A stretch of DNA of 44,345 nt, from the NCBI RefSeq assembly GCF_007988865.1, contig NZ_BJUY01000016.1:1-44345 (forward strand), read 5' to 3'. The translations under genes were made by a program, and so were the position numbers. The notes under the pieces were generated by a model. That model was not told the DNA's origin. It did not search any database and saw only the letters and a program-made list of their open reading frames with translations. This stretch comes from Alkalibacterium kapii. GTDB lineage: Bacteria; Bacillota; Bacilli; Lactobacillales; Carnobacteriaceae_A. Numbering within the stretch: the first letter of the stretch is position 1; each line of letters begins with the position of its first letter. Positions 7,557 through 15,246 of the stretch are shown piece by piece.

Positions 7557-8311
7557 TAAAAGAACAATTCAAACGAAATCTTGGGATCATGTCAGAAAAG
7601 GAAATAGAAAAACTTCATGAAACAACGGTCGCTATTGCGGGTTGTGGATGTATTGGAGGATTTTCAGCAGAACTTCTCGCACGTATAGGAGTAGGGAAAT
7701 TGATTTTAGCTGATCCAGATACGTTTGATTATTCCAATATCAATAGGCAATGTGCAGCAACCCATCTGACTGTCGGTCAGCGAAAAGCGCAAGCGCTTAA
7801 AAATCATTTGCTGACGATCAATCCTGATATGGATATCGAATGCTACAATGAAGGGGTAACAGAAGCAAATGTCGAGACCTTTTTAGATGGTGCAGACTAT
7901 GTCATTGATGCCATCGATTACTTTGCTTTTCCCGATTCCGTTGTTCTTCATAGAGAAGCGCGTAAGAAAAATTTATATATCGCTACTGCAGTTGCTTTAG
8001 GATTTGGCACGTCTGTCTTAACCTTCGATCCTAATGGAATGACGCTGGAGAAATATACAGGTATAACAGAAGACATAGCAATCAGTGAACTTAAAGGAAA
8101 AACATTTCCACCATCTGCCTATAGCCAAACGCTGCCAGATTATGTCACAGAGGAAAAAATAGCTGGATGGATAGAAAGTCGCTCGATTCCCACAATAAGT
8201 GTTGGACAAGCATTAGGACCGGGAGTTTTAGTTTCTAAATTGATTCTTCATTTGTTAGAGAGAAAGACACCGAAAATGGTTCCTGAATATTTCCAGCTTC
8301 AATTTGAATAA
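7553..8311 (+). CDS. ThiF/MoeB/E1-like adenylyltransferase
   Basis: A 252-residue E1-superfamily protein. It shows the Rossmann nucleotide loop GCGCIGG (residues 30-36), the ADPDTFDYSNINRQ stretch (53-66) with the conserved Asp and N-x-N-R-Q, a Lys at 78 in GQRKAQAL, and DYVIDAID (115-122). These are the ATP-binding and adenylation residues of ThiF, MoeB and TcdA. The paired CxxC zinc motifs of classical ThiF/MoeB are absent, and no sulfur-carrier protein gene is nearby. A role in thiamine or molybdopterin sulfur transfer is therefore unlikely. It overlaps the acyltransferase by four bases, has its own GGAGG box and is followed by a terminator, making a two-gene operon. Activation of a small-molecule carboxylate is the plausible role (inference). 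Confidence 0.85.
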   Translation: MIKEQFKRNLGIMSEKEIEKLHETTVAIAGCGCIGGFSAELLARIGVGKLILADPDTFDYSNINRQCAATHLTVGQRKAQALKNHLLTINPDMDIECYNEGVTEANVETFLDGADYVIDAIDYFAFPDSVVLHREARKKNLYIATAVALGFGTSVLTFDPNGMTLEKYTGITEDIAISELKGKTFPPSAYSQTLPDYVTEEKIAGWIESRSIPTISVGQALGPGVLVSKLILHLLERKTPKMVPEYFQLQFE

Positions 8312-8333
8312 CGGCTTATTTTAAATAAATTCC

Positions 8334-8377
8334 GCCCCCATACAAACACTGACTGAATGTGTTTGCAGGGGGCTTTT
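8334..8377 (+). terminator. Rho-independent terminator of the acyltransferase/E1 operon
   Basis: GCCCCC pairs with GGGGGC and the inner CAAACAC pairs with GTGTTTG around a nine-base loop. TTTT follows. Confidence 0.85.
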
Positions 8378-8422
8378 GATTAATTATTTCTAACTAGGCA
8401 AGAAATAAAAACTAAATCTAAG

Positions 8423-8448
8423 CGTAACCAATTTCCGTTTCAAACGTA
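8423..8448 (+). promoter_or_regulatory. ECF-type promoter, likely autoregulatory
   Basis: CGTAAC-N16-CGTA lies 22 bases before the sigma gene start. The AAC core of the -35 and the CGTA -10 with a 16-base gap match the general pattern of Gram-positive ECF promoters (for example SigW-type AAC-N16-CGTA). This suggests that the sigma factor transcribes its own operon. Confidence 0.55.
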
Positions 8449-8470
8449 TATAGAGTGAAGGAGGGTAATG

Positions 8471-8977
8471 ATGAAGCCTGATGCCACGGAAGAAGCGTAT
8501 GAAAGATATCATAAAGAAATATATTTATATGCCTTGAGTCTTTGCCGCGATGAAACCTTGGCAGAGGACTTGGTCAGTGAAACGTTCTATAAGGGATTTA
8601 TTGCATCGAATCGTTCAGAAGAAAACTTCAAATACTGGCTTTTCAGGGTGTTGAAAAATCATTTTATCGATTTGAAACGCAAGAACCATGAATCTCTGAC
8701 ACTCGACACGCACGATAAATTCATTCCGGATAAGTCTATGAAAGAACCGGCGAAAAACTATATACATAAAGACCGTAATCAACGTCTGTACAAACATTTG
8801 ATGACATTGGAACCTGAAGTATACAGGGAGATATTGTATCTCTTTTATTATGGAAATCTAAACATCAGAGCTATTTCAAAGACGATCGGGCGGTCAGAAA
8901 GTCATACAAAAACCACTCTATATCGGGCACGAAAAAAACTGGGGAAAGCATTAAAGGAGGATCCTTATGAATTTTAA
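8471..8977 (+). CDS. ECF-family RNA polymerase sigma factor
   Basis: About 168 residues, the usual ECF size. Region 2 lies in the N-terminal half (LCRDETLAEDLVSETFYKGF, then FKYWLFRVLKNHFIDLKRK for -10 recognition). Region 4 is at the C-terminus (NIRAISKTIGRSESHTKTTL helix-turn-helix, then RARKKLGKAL). Two tandem ATGs exist (8468 and 8471); the second has the better spacing from the GGAGGG box. It overlaps the downstream anti-sigma gene by 11 bases and has a matching ECF-type promoter upstream. The stress it answers is unknown, though membrane-anchored anti-sigma partners usually sense envelope damage. Confidence 0.93.
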   Translation: MKPDATEEAYERYHKEIYLYALSLCRDETLAEDLVSETFYKGFIASNRSEENFKYWLFRVLKNHFIDLKRKNHESLTLDTHDKFIPDKSMKEPAKNYIHKDRNQRLYKHLMTLEPEVYREILYLFYYGNLNIRAISKTIGRSESHTKTTLYRARKKLGKALKEDPYEF

Positions 8978-10241
8978 AGACGTGATGAAACGTTATAAAG
9001 AAGGAACAGCATCTAAAGAAGAAAAAGAGCTAGTCGAAAAGGAACTTGAGAAATACGCAACGATAGAGGAGTATTATGCGGAAGAACTTCCAGATGAGTT
9101 TATGAACAGTAGCGAAACAGATGAAGAAGAAAAGCTGAACACTGGCTCTGAAACGAAGAACATAAACAAGGTGGTTAATCGACGACTGAGAAAAGTGATA
9201 CTCATTTCTGTATTGACTGTTATTTTACTTTATGTAGGAATATTTTACGGTTTATCAAGTATCGTTGATCAGTTCTACTTTGACCCGACCGAAGTTACAC
9301 AGTCAGATGAAGAAGATTTCACTGAGACAGATTTCAATTTTGATATGGATGCGCTGATCAGCTTGAATATGCCCGGCTACGTTAATGGCTCATTCACAAT
9401 CGAAGAATCCAAGGGCTTTGGAGTATATGAGACCGGCTATTTTCTGAAAAATTTATTTACACAAGATGATAAGCTGCATTTAGTAGATATCAAAAGAGGA
9501 CAGCCTCAGAATTTTTACGGCAATGTCTTTGACAGCATCCCGCGTTTTAGCATTAATAACGGATTCAGCGATGTCTACAGTCCATATCCTGAAGAGGCAA
9601 GTGACCACTCAGTTGAAATCAAAGAAAAGTTCAAGCAGCGTTTTAACAACAAGACAGTAGAATATATGGAAGAATTGAATGATTTATCCTACGTTTCCAT
9701 GACGATCGCTTTTAAAGAAGACTTAACGATGAAGGAATTGTATCAGTTGACGGAAGAACATCCAGAGCTAGACTTCAAATGGGCCGGTGTCCGGACAACA
9801 GAGCCAGGCACACGCTGGAGAGACGACCAACCCATGCATTTAATTGGCTTTGTTCCTGATATTAACGCTGAACCAAGTTCAGACATGGAGCCAGATCCCG
9901 AGAAGTATCCTCTCTTTAGTTTAAACGATGTTTGGATCGATGCATCAGGAGCCTCTGAAGACTTTTTCCCAGAAGCCTATAAAACGCACTTCACTTCACG
10001 GTTAAAGTGGTTAAAAGACCGGGAAGAATTTGTTGAAATATTTGATCACAATGCAGAAAAAACAGAATTTTATACAGATGCACTTAATTATGTTGAAGAT
10101 AACGGAGTGGAGACATACGGCGTACTCGTATACGGTACTGCTGAGGCCTTTTCTGAAAGTATCGAAGAGATCCCCTATGACAGGCTAGTGATCGATGAAG
10201 TGGATTCATCCAAACCGAGTACGGGGATTTATTACGATTAA
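8967..10241 (+). CDS. Membrane anti-sigma factor (sigma factor regulator N/C domains)
   Basis: A 424-residue protein. The cytoplasmic N-terminus (residues 1-70) begins with a short helical module (FKDVMKRYKEGTASKEEKE) as in anti-sigma regulator N-terminal domains. A single transmembrane helix follows at about 72-95 (VILISVLTVILLYVGIFYG). The long extracellular part ends in a region resembling the sigma-factor-regulator C-terminal domain (about 250-410). It overlaps the ECF sigma gene and has its own AAAGGAGG box. It should hold the sigma factor inactive at the membrane until an envelope signal arrives. A long hairpin closes the operon. Confidence 0.85.
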   Translation: MNFKDVMKRYKEGTASKEEKELVEKELEKYATIEEYYAEELPDEFMNSSETDEEEKLNTGSETKNINKVVNRRLRKVILISVLTVILLYVGIFYGLSSIVDQFYFDPTEVTQSDEEDFTETDFNFDMDALISLNMPGYVNGSFTIEESKGFGVYETGYFLKNLFTQDDKLHLVDIKRGQPQNFYGNVFDSIPRFSINNGFSDVYSPYPEEASDHSVEIKEKFKQRFNNKTVEYMEELNDLSYVSMTIAFKEDLTMKELYQLTEEHPELDFKWAGVRTTEPGTRWRDDQPMHLIGFVPDINAEPSSDMEPDPEKYPLFSLNDVWIDASGASEDFFPEAYKTHFTSRLKWLKDREEFVEIFDHNAEKTEFYTDALNYVEDNGVETYGVLVYGTAEAFSESIEEIPYDRLVIDEVDSSKPSTGIYYD

Positions 10242-10260
10242 ACATATTACAAGTAAAATT

Positions 10261-10301
10261 AATAGTGAAAGGTTGGAAAAATAATCCAACCTTTTACTAT
10301 T
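10261..10301 (+). terminator. Terminator of the sigma/anti-sigma operon
   Basis: A 16-base stem (AATAGTGAAAGGTTGG with CCAACCTTTTACTATT, one G-T pair) closes a nine-base loop about 20 bases after the anti-sigma stop. Confidence 0.75.
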
Positions 10302-10460
10302 TTCATTATCTTTTTAATCATTTCAGCTTAAAAACACACAAAGGATAATTTTAGGACACAGTTTCTTTCAATTCTGTTTTCTTTTCTAAGAAGATTATCA
10401 GTAAAGAGAAAACTGTATTAAAATAGATGTACTGAGAAAGAGAAGCTGGAGGAGATATAG

Positions 10461-11441
10461 ATGGATAGTTTTGGATGGGCTTACATCGGATGCGGATCGA
10501 TTGCACAGACCACTGCCAAAGAATTAATGCAGACAGATGACCAGAAGATTGTCGCAGTCTGGAACAGGACACGGTCAAAAGCTGAAGACTTTGTCGACAA
10601 ATATGGTGGAGTCGTATACGATTCCGCTGAAGAAGCAATCAATGGCGCGGGTGTTGAAGGGGTCTATGTCAAAGTCAATGGAGACAAGCATGCAGAGTAT
10701 ACAAACTTGGCCATAAAAAATGGCAAGGCTGTATTATGTGAGAAGCCTTTTGCTATGAATAAAATAGTAACAAAAGAAGTCTTTGATTATGCAGAAGCTC
10801 AGGATGTATATGTATCTGAAGCGATGTGGACTTGGCACAATGATACCGCGCTGAAAGTCAAGGAATGGGTAAAATCAGGCGTGATCGGTAAACCCATTGC
10901 CGTGAATTGCACTTTCGCTGTCCCCTTGCTTGAAGAGTCAAGCAATCCCAGGTTGACAACGGCATCGATGCTTGGCGGTGCCTTGCTGGATTTAGGGGTA
11001 TATACAGTCAGGTATTGCTACGAATTGTTTGGGTTGCCAGAAACCATTCACTGTGAAGGCGTCGTCAAAAAAGTTGACTACTCGGAAACTATTACCTTCC
11101 AATATTCTGATTACAAAGCACACTTGTTTATATCCATGACTGAAGACGCAGGGCACTATTTTGAAATAAAGGGGACACAAGGAACCATTTACGCACCTAA
11201 TTTTCATGCTGCAAAACATGCCAACTTAAAAGTGGATGGTCGACAGGAAGTTTTTGAAACCAATGATTTACTGTACGCTAAACAATTTATTAATGTGGCT
11301 AAAGATATTCGTTTAGGCAGAAAAGAAAGCGAAAAAGTCACAGCTCAAAGCACGATCGACGTTATGGGTCTCCTTGATGAATGCAGAAGACAGATGGAAT
11401 TAGTGTACCCGGAAGAAAAGAGATCAGATAAAAGGAAATGA
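10461..11441 (+). CDS. Gfo/Idh/MocA family oxidoreductase
   Basis: A 326-residue NAD(P)-dependent oxidoreductase. The N-terminal Rossmann domain has the loop GCGSIAQ (residues 7-13). The sugar-dehydrogenase signature CEKPFAMN (about 93-100) supplies the conserved Lys of the EKP motif, and the C-terminal alpha/beta domain begins near 120. Members oxidise sugars, inositols or other diols, or act in dihydrodiol dehydrogenation. The substrate cannot be read from the sequence and no sugar operon surrounds it. GGAGGAG precedes the ATG. It appears to be a single-gene unit. Confidence 0.92.
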   Translation: MDSFGWAYIGCGSIAQTTAKELMQTDDQKIVAVWNRTRSKAEDFVDKYGGVVYDSAEEAINGAGVEGVYVKVNGDKHAEYTNLAIKNGKAVLCEKPFAMNKIVTKEVFDYAEAQDVYVSEAMWTWHNDTALKVKEWVKSGVIGKPIAVNCTFAVPLLEESSNPRLTTASMLGGALLDLGVYTVRYCYELFGLPETIHCEGVVKKVDYSETITFQYSDYKAHLFISMTEDAGHYFEIKGTQGTIYAPNFHAAKHANLKVDGRQEVFETNDLLYAKQFINVAKDIRLGRKESEKVTAQSTIDVMGLLDECRRQMELVYPEEKRSDKRK

Positions 11442-11535
11442 TATAATGTCATATGTTCTGTGTAACTATAGAAAAACAGACTGCCAATCTGATTAAAGTA
11501 CTCTTCTGAACAAGAAGAAAGAAGGAGGATATTTT

Positions 11536-12495
11536 ATGTGTACAACAATTGGATTTTCATATAATAATGGATATGTTTTTGGACGAACACTGGAAGTCGG
11601 AGCCACTCTTGATAACAAACTATTATTTATTCCCAAAAATATTGATGTAACCAAAACACCTGATAAAACTTACCAGTCCAAATACAGCATATTGGGCTCA
11701 GGATTTTTTAATATTCCTTCGTTTGGTGAGGGAATCAATGAAAAAGGGCTGATGGGGTCGAACAATTTATTCCCAGGGTATGCCAGTTTTAGTGATGAAC
11801 CTATAAAAGGAATGATAAATACCACTACCTCTCAGGCTTTTGATTATCTCTTAACGCGTTGTGCAAATGTAAATGAAGTCAAGAAAGAAGCAGAGAACAT
11901 CAACCTAGTAAAACAATTAAATGGTGATGAATCGGCCTCCAATCATTTCTTTTTCATGGATGAAAGTGGTGATAAAGTCGTTCTTGAACCAAAATCAGGT
12001 AAATTGATTGCATACACTAATCCTTTCGGCGTACTGACTAACGCCCCTGAATTTCACTGGCATCAAACTAATCTGAAAAATTATTTGAACTTGAAATCTG
12101 AAAACACGAAGGAAAGTCAATTCAATCAGCAAAAAGTAACTCAAACGGGTGTAGGCACAGGAATGCTTGGTCTTCCTGGGGACTTCACACCGCCGTCTCG
12201 TTTTATTCGTGCAGCTTATTACGTTTCAAATACGCCCAAAACTATGGAAAGAAACTCAGCATTGTTACAGGGTTTTCGCATTCTAGCCCATTTTGATATC
12301 CCTGAAGGTGCGATCATTTATAATGATAAAAAACAATCGCATCAAACACTATATACTTCTATGATGGATACACACAAACGCTCATTTCATATCAAAAACC
12401 GTTCAAATACATATATACACAATTTTTACCTTGAAGACTTCGTCAATGAAAATGAGATTACATTTATTGAACTTAAAAAAACAATGAAACTATGA
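11536..12495 (+). CDS. Choloylglycine hydrolase / penicillin V acylase-like N-acyl amide hydrolase
   Basis: A 319-residue Ntn hydrolase. Cys2 directly follows the initiator Met and would become the N-terminal nucleophile after Met removal. Arg17 (FGRTLE) is at the conserved position; the usual Asp after RN/RTM is Glu20. Later motifs are GEGINEKGLMG, VLTNAPEFHWHQTNL (with the conserved Asn) and LGLPGDFTPPSRFIRA (with the conserved Arg). The C-terminal half resembles penicillin V acylase more than bile-salt hydrolase. No signal peptide is seen, so it is cytoplasmic. Relatives cleave linear amides, including penicillin V, conjugated bile acids and N-acyl homoserine lactones. The natural substrate is unknown. 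GAAGGAGG precedes the ATG. Confidence 0.9.
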   Translation: MCTTIGFSYNNGYVFGRTLEVGATLDNKLLFIPKNIDVTKTPDKTYQSKYSILGSGFFNIPSFGEGINEKGLMGSNNLFPGYASFSDEPIKGMINTTTSQAFDYLLTRCANVNEVKKEAENINLVKQLNGDESASNHFFFMDESGDKVVLEPKSGKLIAYTNPFGVLTNAPEFHWHQTNLKNYLNLKSENTKESQFNQQKVTQTGVGTGMLGLPGDFTPPSRFIRAAYYVSNTPKTMERNSALLQGFRILAHFDIPEGAIIYNDKKQSHQTLYTSMMDTHKRSFHIKNRSNTYIHNFYLEDFVNENEITFIELKKTMKL

Positions 12496-12560
12496 TTTCA
12501 CTTTTTATCATCAGCTGCTTGTCTGTTTTTGAGAAATATAACAGTGATCTCACACAGCAT

Positions 12561-12945
12561 ATCGTTTGAGTCAGTTGATGTAAGCCTCATCGGTAAACTC
12601 AAAGCAAGTATCAATTGAATCAGTTGACGTAGTCCTCATATCGGTAAACTCAAGGCAAAAATCAATTGAGTCAGTTGACGTAGCCCTTACATTGGTAAAC
12701 TCAAAGCAAATATCATTTGAGTCAGCTGAAGTAGCTATCACATCGGTAAACCCAAATCAAAAATCATTTGAGTTAGTTGAAGTAGTCGACACATCAGCAA
12801 GGTCACAGCAAGTAACGTCAGAGTTAACTGAAGTAGCTGTCATATCAGCTAACTCACAGGAAATAACCTCTGAGACAGCTGATGTAGTCCTCACATCGGT
12901 AAACTCAAAGCATAAATCGACTGAGTCAACAAATATAGATGATAA
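12561..12945. repeat. 51-bp tandem repeat array, about seven units
   Basis: In the 613-base gap between the acylase-like gene and dus. The anchor CAGTTGA (and variants) starts at 12572, 12621, 12672, 12723, 12774, 12825, 12876 and 12927. The period is exactly 51 except in the first unit (49, two bases missing). Each unit holds ACTCAA...TTGAGT, an inverted repeat with a 12-14 base spacer. Because 51 is a multiple of three, a frame stays open from about 12600 to 12964, but its only late start is TTG at 12692 without a ribosome-binding site, and unit differences are not concentrated at third positions. It is therefore treated as non-coding, or as the remnant of a 17-residue-repeat protein. Confidence 0.8.
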
Positions 12946-12990
12946 AAAGGCTTTAAATAAGTAAAATGGTCGATTCCTTCACAACAAGAG

Positions 12991-13018
12991 TTGACAAATC
13001 GATGATTAAAGTTAAAAT
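12991..13018 (+). promoter_or_regulatory. Promoter of the dihydrouridine synthase gene
   Basis: TTGACA-N16-TAAAAT, a consensus -35 with a good -10, 91 bases before the start codon. Confidence 0.6.
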
Positions 13019-13108
13019 AGTAAAAGCTAATACCTTAAATACGAATTATAATGAATACTGTTGATTTAATCAGAATATTGTCTTGATAGTGAAAGGATTT
13101 AATAAGTT

Positions 13109-14119
13109 ATGAAAGAAAATTTTTGGAAAAGTTTACCGAAACCATTTTTCATTCTGGCGCCAATGGAAGACGTGACGAATGTCGTGTTCAGGCATGTAGT
13201 CGCAGAAGCCGGGAGACCTGATGTTTTTTTTACTGAATTTACAAACACGGTAAGTTATTGTCATCCTGAGGGACGAAATAGTGTACGCGGACGTTTGACT
13301 TTTACAGAAGACGAACAGCCTCTAGTCGCACATATTTGGGGCGACCAACCTGAGTACTTCCGCGAAATGAGTATCGGCATGGCGGAAGCAGGATTTAAAG
13401 GCATTGACATCAATATGGGCTGTCCTGTTCCCAATGTAGCTGGTAAAGGAAAAGGTTCCGGTCTTATTAACCGCCCTGAAGTGGCAGCTGAATTAATCGA
13501 AGCAGCGAAAGCCGGTGGACTCCCTGTCAGTGTGAAAACAAGACTAGGTTATACCAAGCTTGACGAATGGCGAGACTGGATCACACATCTATTGAAGCAG
13601 GATATTGTAAACCTGTCGATCCACCTGCGTACACGAAAAGAAATGAGCAAATATGATGCCCACTGGGAAATGATTCCAGATATTGTTAAAGTCAGAGACG
13701 AGATTGCTCCCGACACATTGATCACTATTAATGGCGATATTCCAGATCGACAAACAGGACTGGAACTTTATGAAAAATATGGGGTAGACGGTATTATGAT
13801 TGGGCGCGGTGTGTTTACGAATCCATTTGCTTTTGAAGTGGAAGCCAAAGAACACAGCGCCGAAGAAATGCTTGATCTATTAAGACTACACTTGGATCTT
13901 TTTGACGAGTATGAATTTTCATCTGAAGTGCAGCAATCGTTTAAACCCCTGCGTCGATTCTTTAAAATTTATGTTCGTGGAATCCGTGGAGCGAGTGGTC
14001 TGAGAAGTGCCTTGATGGAAACCAAAACAACGGATGAGGTTCGAGAGTTACTGGATGCATTTGAAAAAGATCTTGAAATAGATACAGATGAAATCATAAG
14101 TGTTCCTGTGGATAAATAA
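13109..14119 (+). CDS. tRNA-dihydrouridine synthase
   Basis: A 336-residue FMN-dependent enzyme that reduces uridines to dihydrouridine in tRNA. The TIM-barrel start [12 protein letters not shown] (residues 17-28), the [10 protein letters not shown] segment (101-110, Cys105 the likely catalytic Cys), [20 protein letters not shown] and the phosphate-binding [13 protein letters not shown] are all present. The segment after the GCP motif (AGKGKGSGL) departs from the common KxxGxALL pattern, so the exact Dus subclass is uncertain. It is transcribed alone and ends at a terminator. Confidence 0.92.
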   Translation: MKENFWKSLPKPFFILAPMEDVTNVVFRHVVAEAGRPDVFFTEFTNTVSYCHPEGRNSVRGRLTFTEDEQPLVAHIWGDQPEYFREMSIGMAEAGFKGIDINMGCPVPNVAGKGKGSGLINRPEVAAELIEAAKAGGLPVSVKTRLGYTKLDEWRDWITHLLKQDIVNLSIHLRTRKEMSKYDAHWEMIPDIVKVRDEIAPDTLITINGDIPDRQTGLELYEKYGVDGIMIGRGVFTNPFAFEVEAKEHSAEEMLDLLRLHLDLFDEYEFSSEVQQSFKPLRRFFKIYVRGIRGASGLRSALMETKTTDEVRELLDAFEKDLEIDTDEIISVPVDK

Positions 14120-14127
14120 ATTAGTCG

Positions 14128-14165
14128 AAAAAGATGTCACTTACATTTAAGTGATGTCTTTTTTG
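14128..14165 (+). terminator. Rho-independent terminator after dus
   Basis: AAAAAGATGTCACTT pairs with AAGTGATGTCTTTTT (two G-T pairs) around a six-base loop. The 3' arm is T-rich. Confidence 0.8.
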
Positions 14166-14333
14166 GTTTTAAGTTTAAATTTTGTGAAGGATTTCAATCG
14201 ATACATTTGTATTTTGTGATAAGCTTGTAAAGTGTATAGAATGACAAATCTAATGGACATTAAAAAGCGGAACTTGTGGTAGAGCATAGATCTTAACTGA
14301 AACACATTTAAAAGCAGAGAAGGAGGAGTCTTC

Positions 14334-14513
14334 ATGGGTATTTTCATCGGTGTAGTATTCATACTCGTCGTAATGGTGACAGCTTATGAACGGATGACAG
14401 CTGGCAAAGAAGTCGCTAAGCCTGAAAGAAAAGTAAACAAGACTGTTTGGATTTTTATTATTGCACTCATTATAGGATTAATAGGCTGGTATGTATTCGG
14501 CTGGGGATTTTGA
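14334..14513 (+). CDS. Small two-helix membrane protein, 59 residues, unknown function
   Basis: A short reading frame with a strong AGGAGGAG box eight bases before the ATG. The product has two hydrophobic stretches, residues 2-17 (GIFIGVVFILVVMVTA) and 39-56 (WIFIIALIIGLIGWYVF), joined by a charged loop rich in Lys, Arg and Glu. No family is recognised. It sits alone between dus and the GNAT gene. The ribosome-binding site and clean amphipathic layout support a real gene; the function is unknown. Confidence 0.72.
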   Translation: MGIFIGVVFILVVMVTAYERMTAGKEVAKPERKVNKTVWIFIIALIIGLIGWYVFGWGF

Positions 14514-14540
14514 TTTGATATGAGCGGTTATATTTATAAC

Positions 14541-14642
14541 TGAGACCACTTACTAAAATAACCGATAAAGACCTAGCATCAAAAGGCGTATTGAGACTAC
14601 TTTTTAAAGTAATTGACTAGAAACGAGTACTATATAGATAAC
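14541..14642. repeat. Two 51-bp units sharing the TGAGACYACTT motif
   Basis: TGAGACCACTT at 14541 and TGAGACTACTT at 14592 are exactly 51 bases apart. The rest of the two units is poorly conserved. The motif and the period match the array at 874-1085. Confidence 0.45.
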
Positions 14643-14715
14643 TCAGATTAAAATATTTAGATTTTGTGACATTTTCGAGCTTATTAAAAAAATTCAAAAA
14701 GGAGAAGATTGTTAC

Positions 14716-15204
14716 ATGGTTGATGATCGTTTTTCTATCCGCTTTGCGGAACCTAATGATGTGACACTTATATTGGAATTAATCAAAGAACTTGCGGTAT
14801 ATGAAAAAATGCTGGACGAAGTTGTTGCGACAGAAGATGATATAAGGGAAAATGTGTTTGAGAAAAAAAGGGTCGAAGTGATTATTGGCGAGTATGACAG
14901 TGAAGCTGTTGCCTTTGCTCTGTTTTTTTCTAACTTCTCTACCTTCCTTGGTAAACCAGGTCTTTATTTAGAAGATTTATACATAAAACCGGAGATGAGA
15001 GGCAAAGGATTAGGCAAAAAACTATTCACGTTCTTAGCTAAGTTGACTCAAGAAAGAGATTTTAAACGCCTTGAATGGATGTGTCTGGACTGGAATGAAT
15101 CGTCAATTGGCTTCTATAAAAAAATGGGAGCTGTGCCAATGAATGAGTGGACAACATATAGAATGCAGGATGAAGCACTTGAAGAACTGGCTAACCATTA
15201 TTAA
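14716..15204 (+). CDS. GNAT family N-acetyltransferase
   Basis: A 162-residue acetyltransferase with a full GNAT fold: the N-terminal FSIRFAEPNDVTLILELIKELA, LYLEDLYIKPEMRGKGLGKKL (acetyl-CoA pyrophosphate loop RGKGLG, about residues 94-101) and the C-terminal LDWNESSIGFYKKMGA. The sequence resembles diamine (spermidine/spermine) N-acetyltransferases, so a polyamine substrate is plausible but unproven. GGAG lies upstream of the ATG. It is 42 bases before recQ with no terminator between, so the two are probably cotranscribed. Confidence 0.92.
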   Translation: MVDDRFSIRFAEPNDVTLILELIKELAVYEKMLDEVVATEDDIRENVFEKKRVEVIIGEYDSEAVAFALFFSNFSTFLGKPGLYLEDLYIKPEMRGKGLGKKLFTFLAKLTQERDFKRLEWMCLDWNESSIGFYKKMGAVPMNEWTTYRMQDEALEELANHY

Positions 15205-15246
15205 AATTTTAGTGAATCAATACAAGATATTAGGGGTGGAGGGTCT

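Noticed and set aside
7553-8311. Assignment as ThiF or MoeB proper
   Set aside because: No thiS, thiG, moaD or moaE gene is nearby and the CxxC zinc motifs are missing.
12692-12964. A 90-codon open frame over the 51-bp array
   Set aside because: The start is TTG without a ribosome-binding site, the upstream unit is out of frame, and differences between units are not focused on third positions. The open frame follows from the unit length being a multiple of three.
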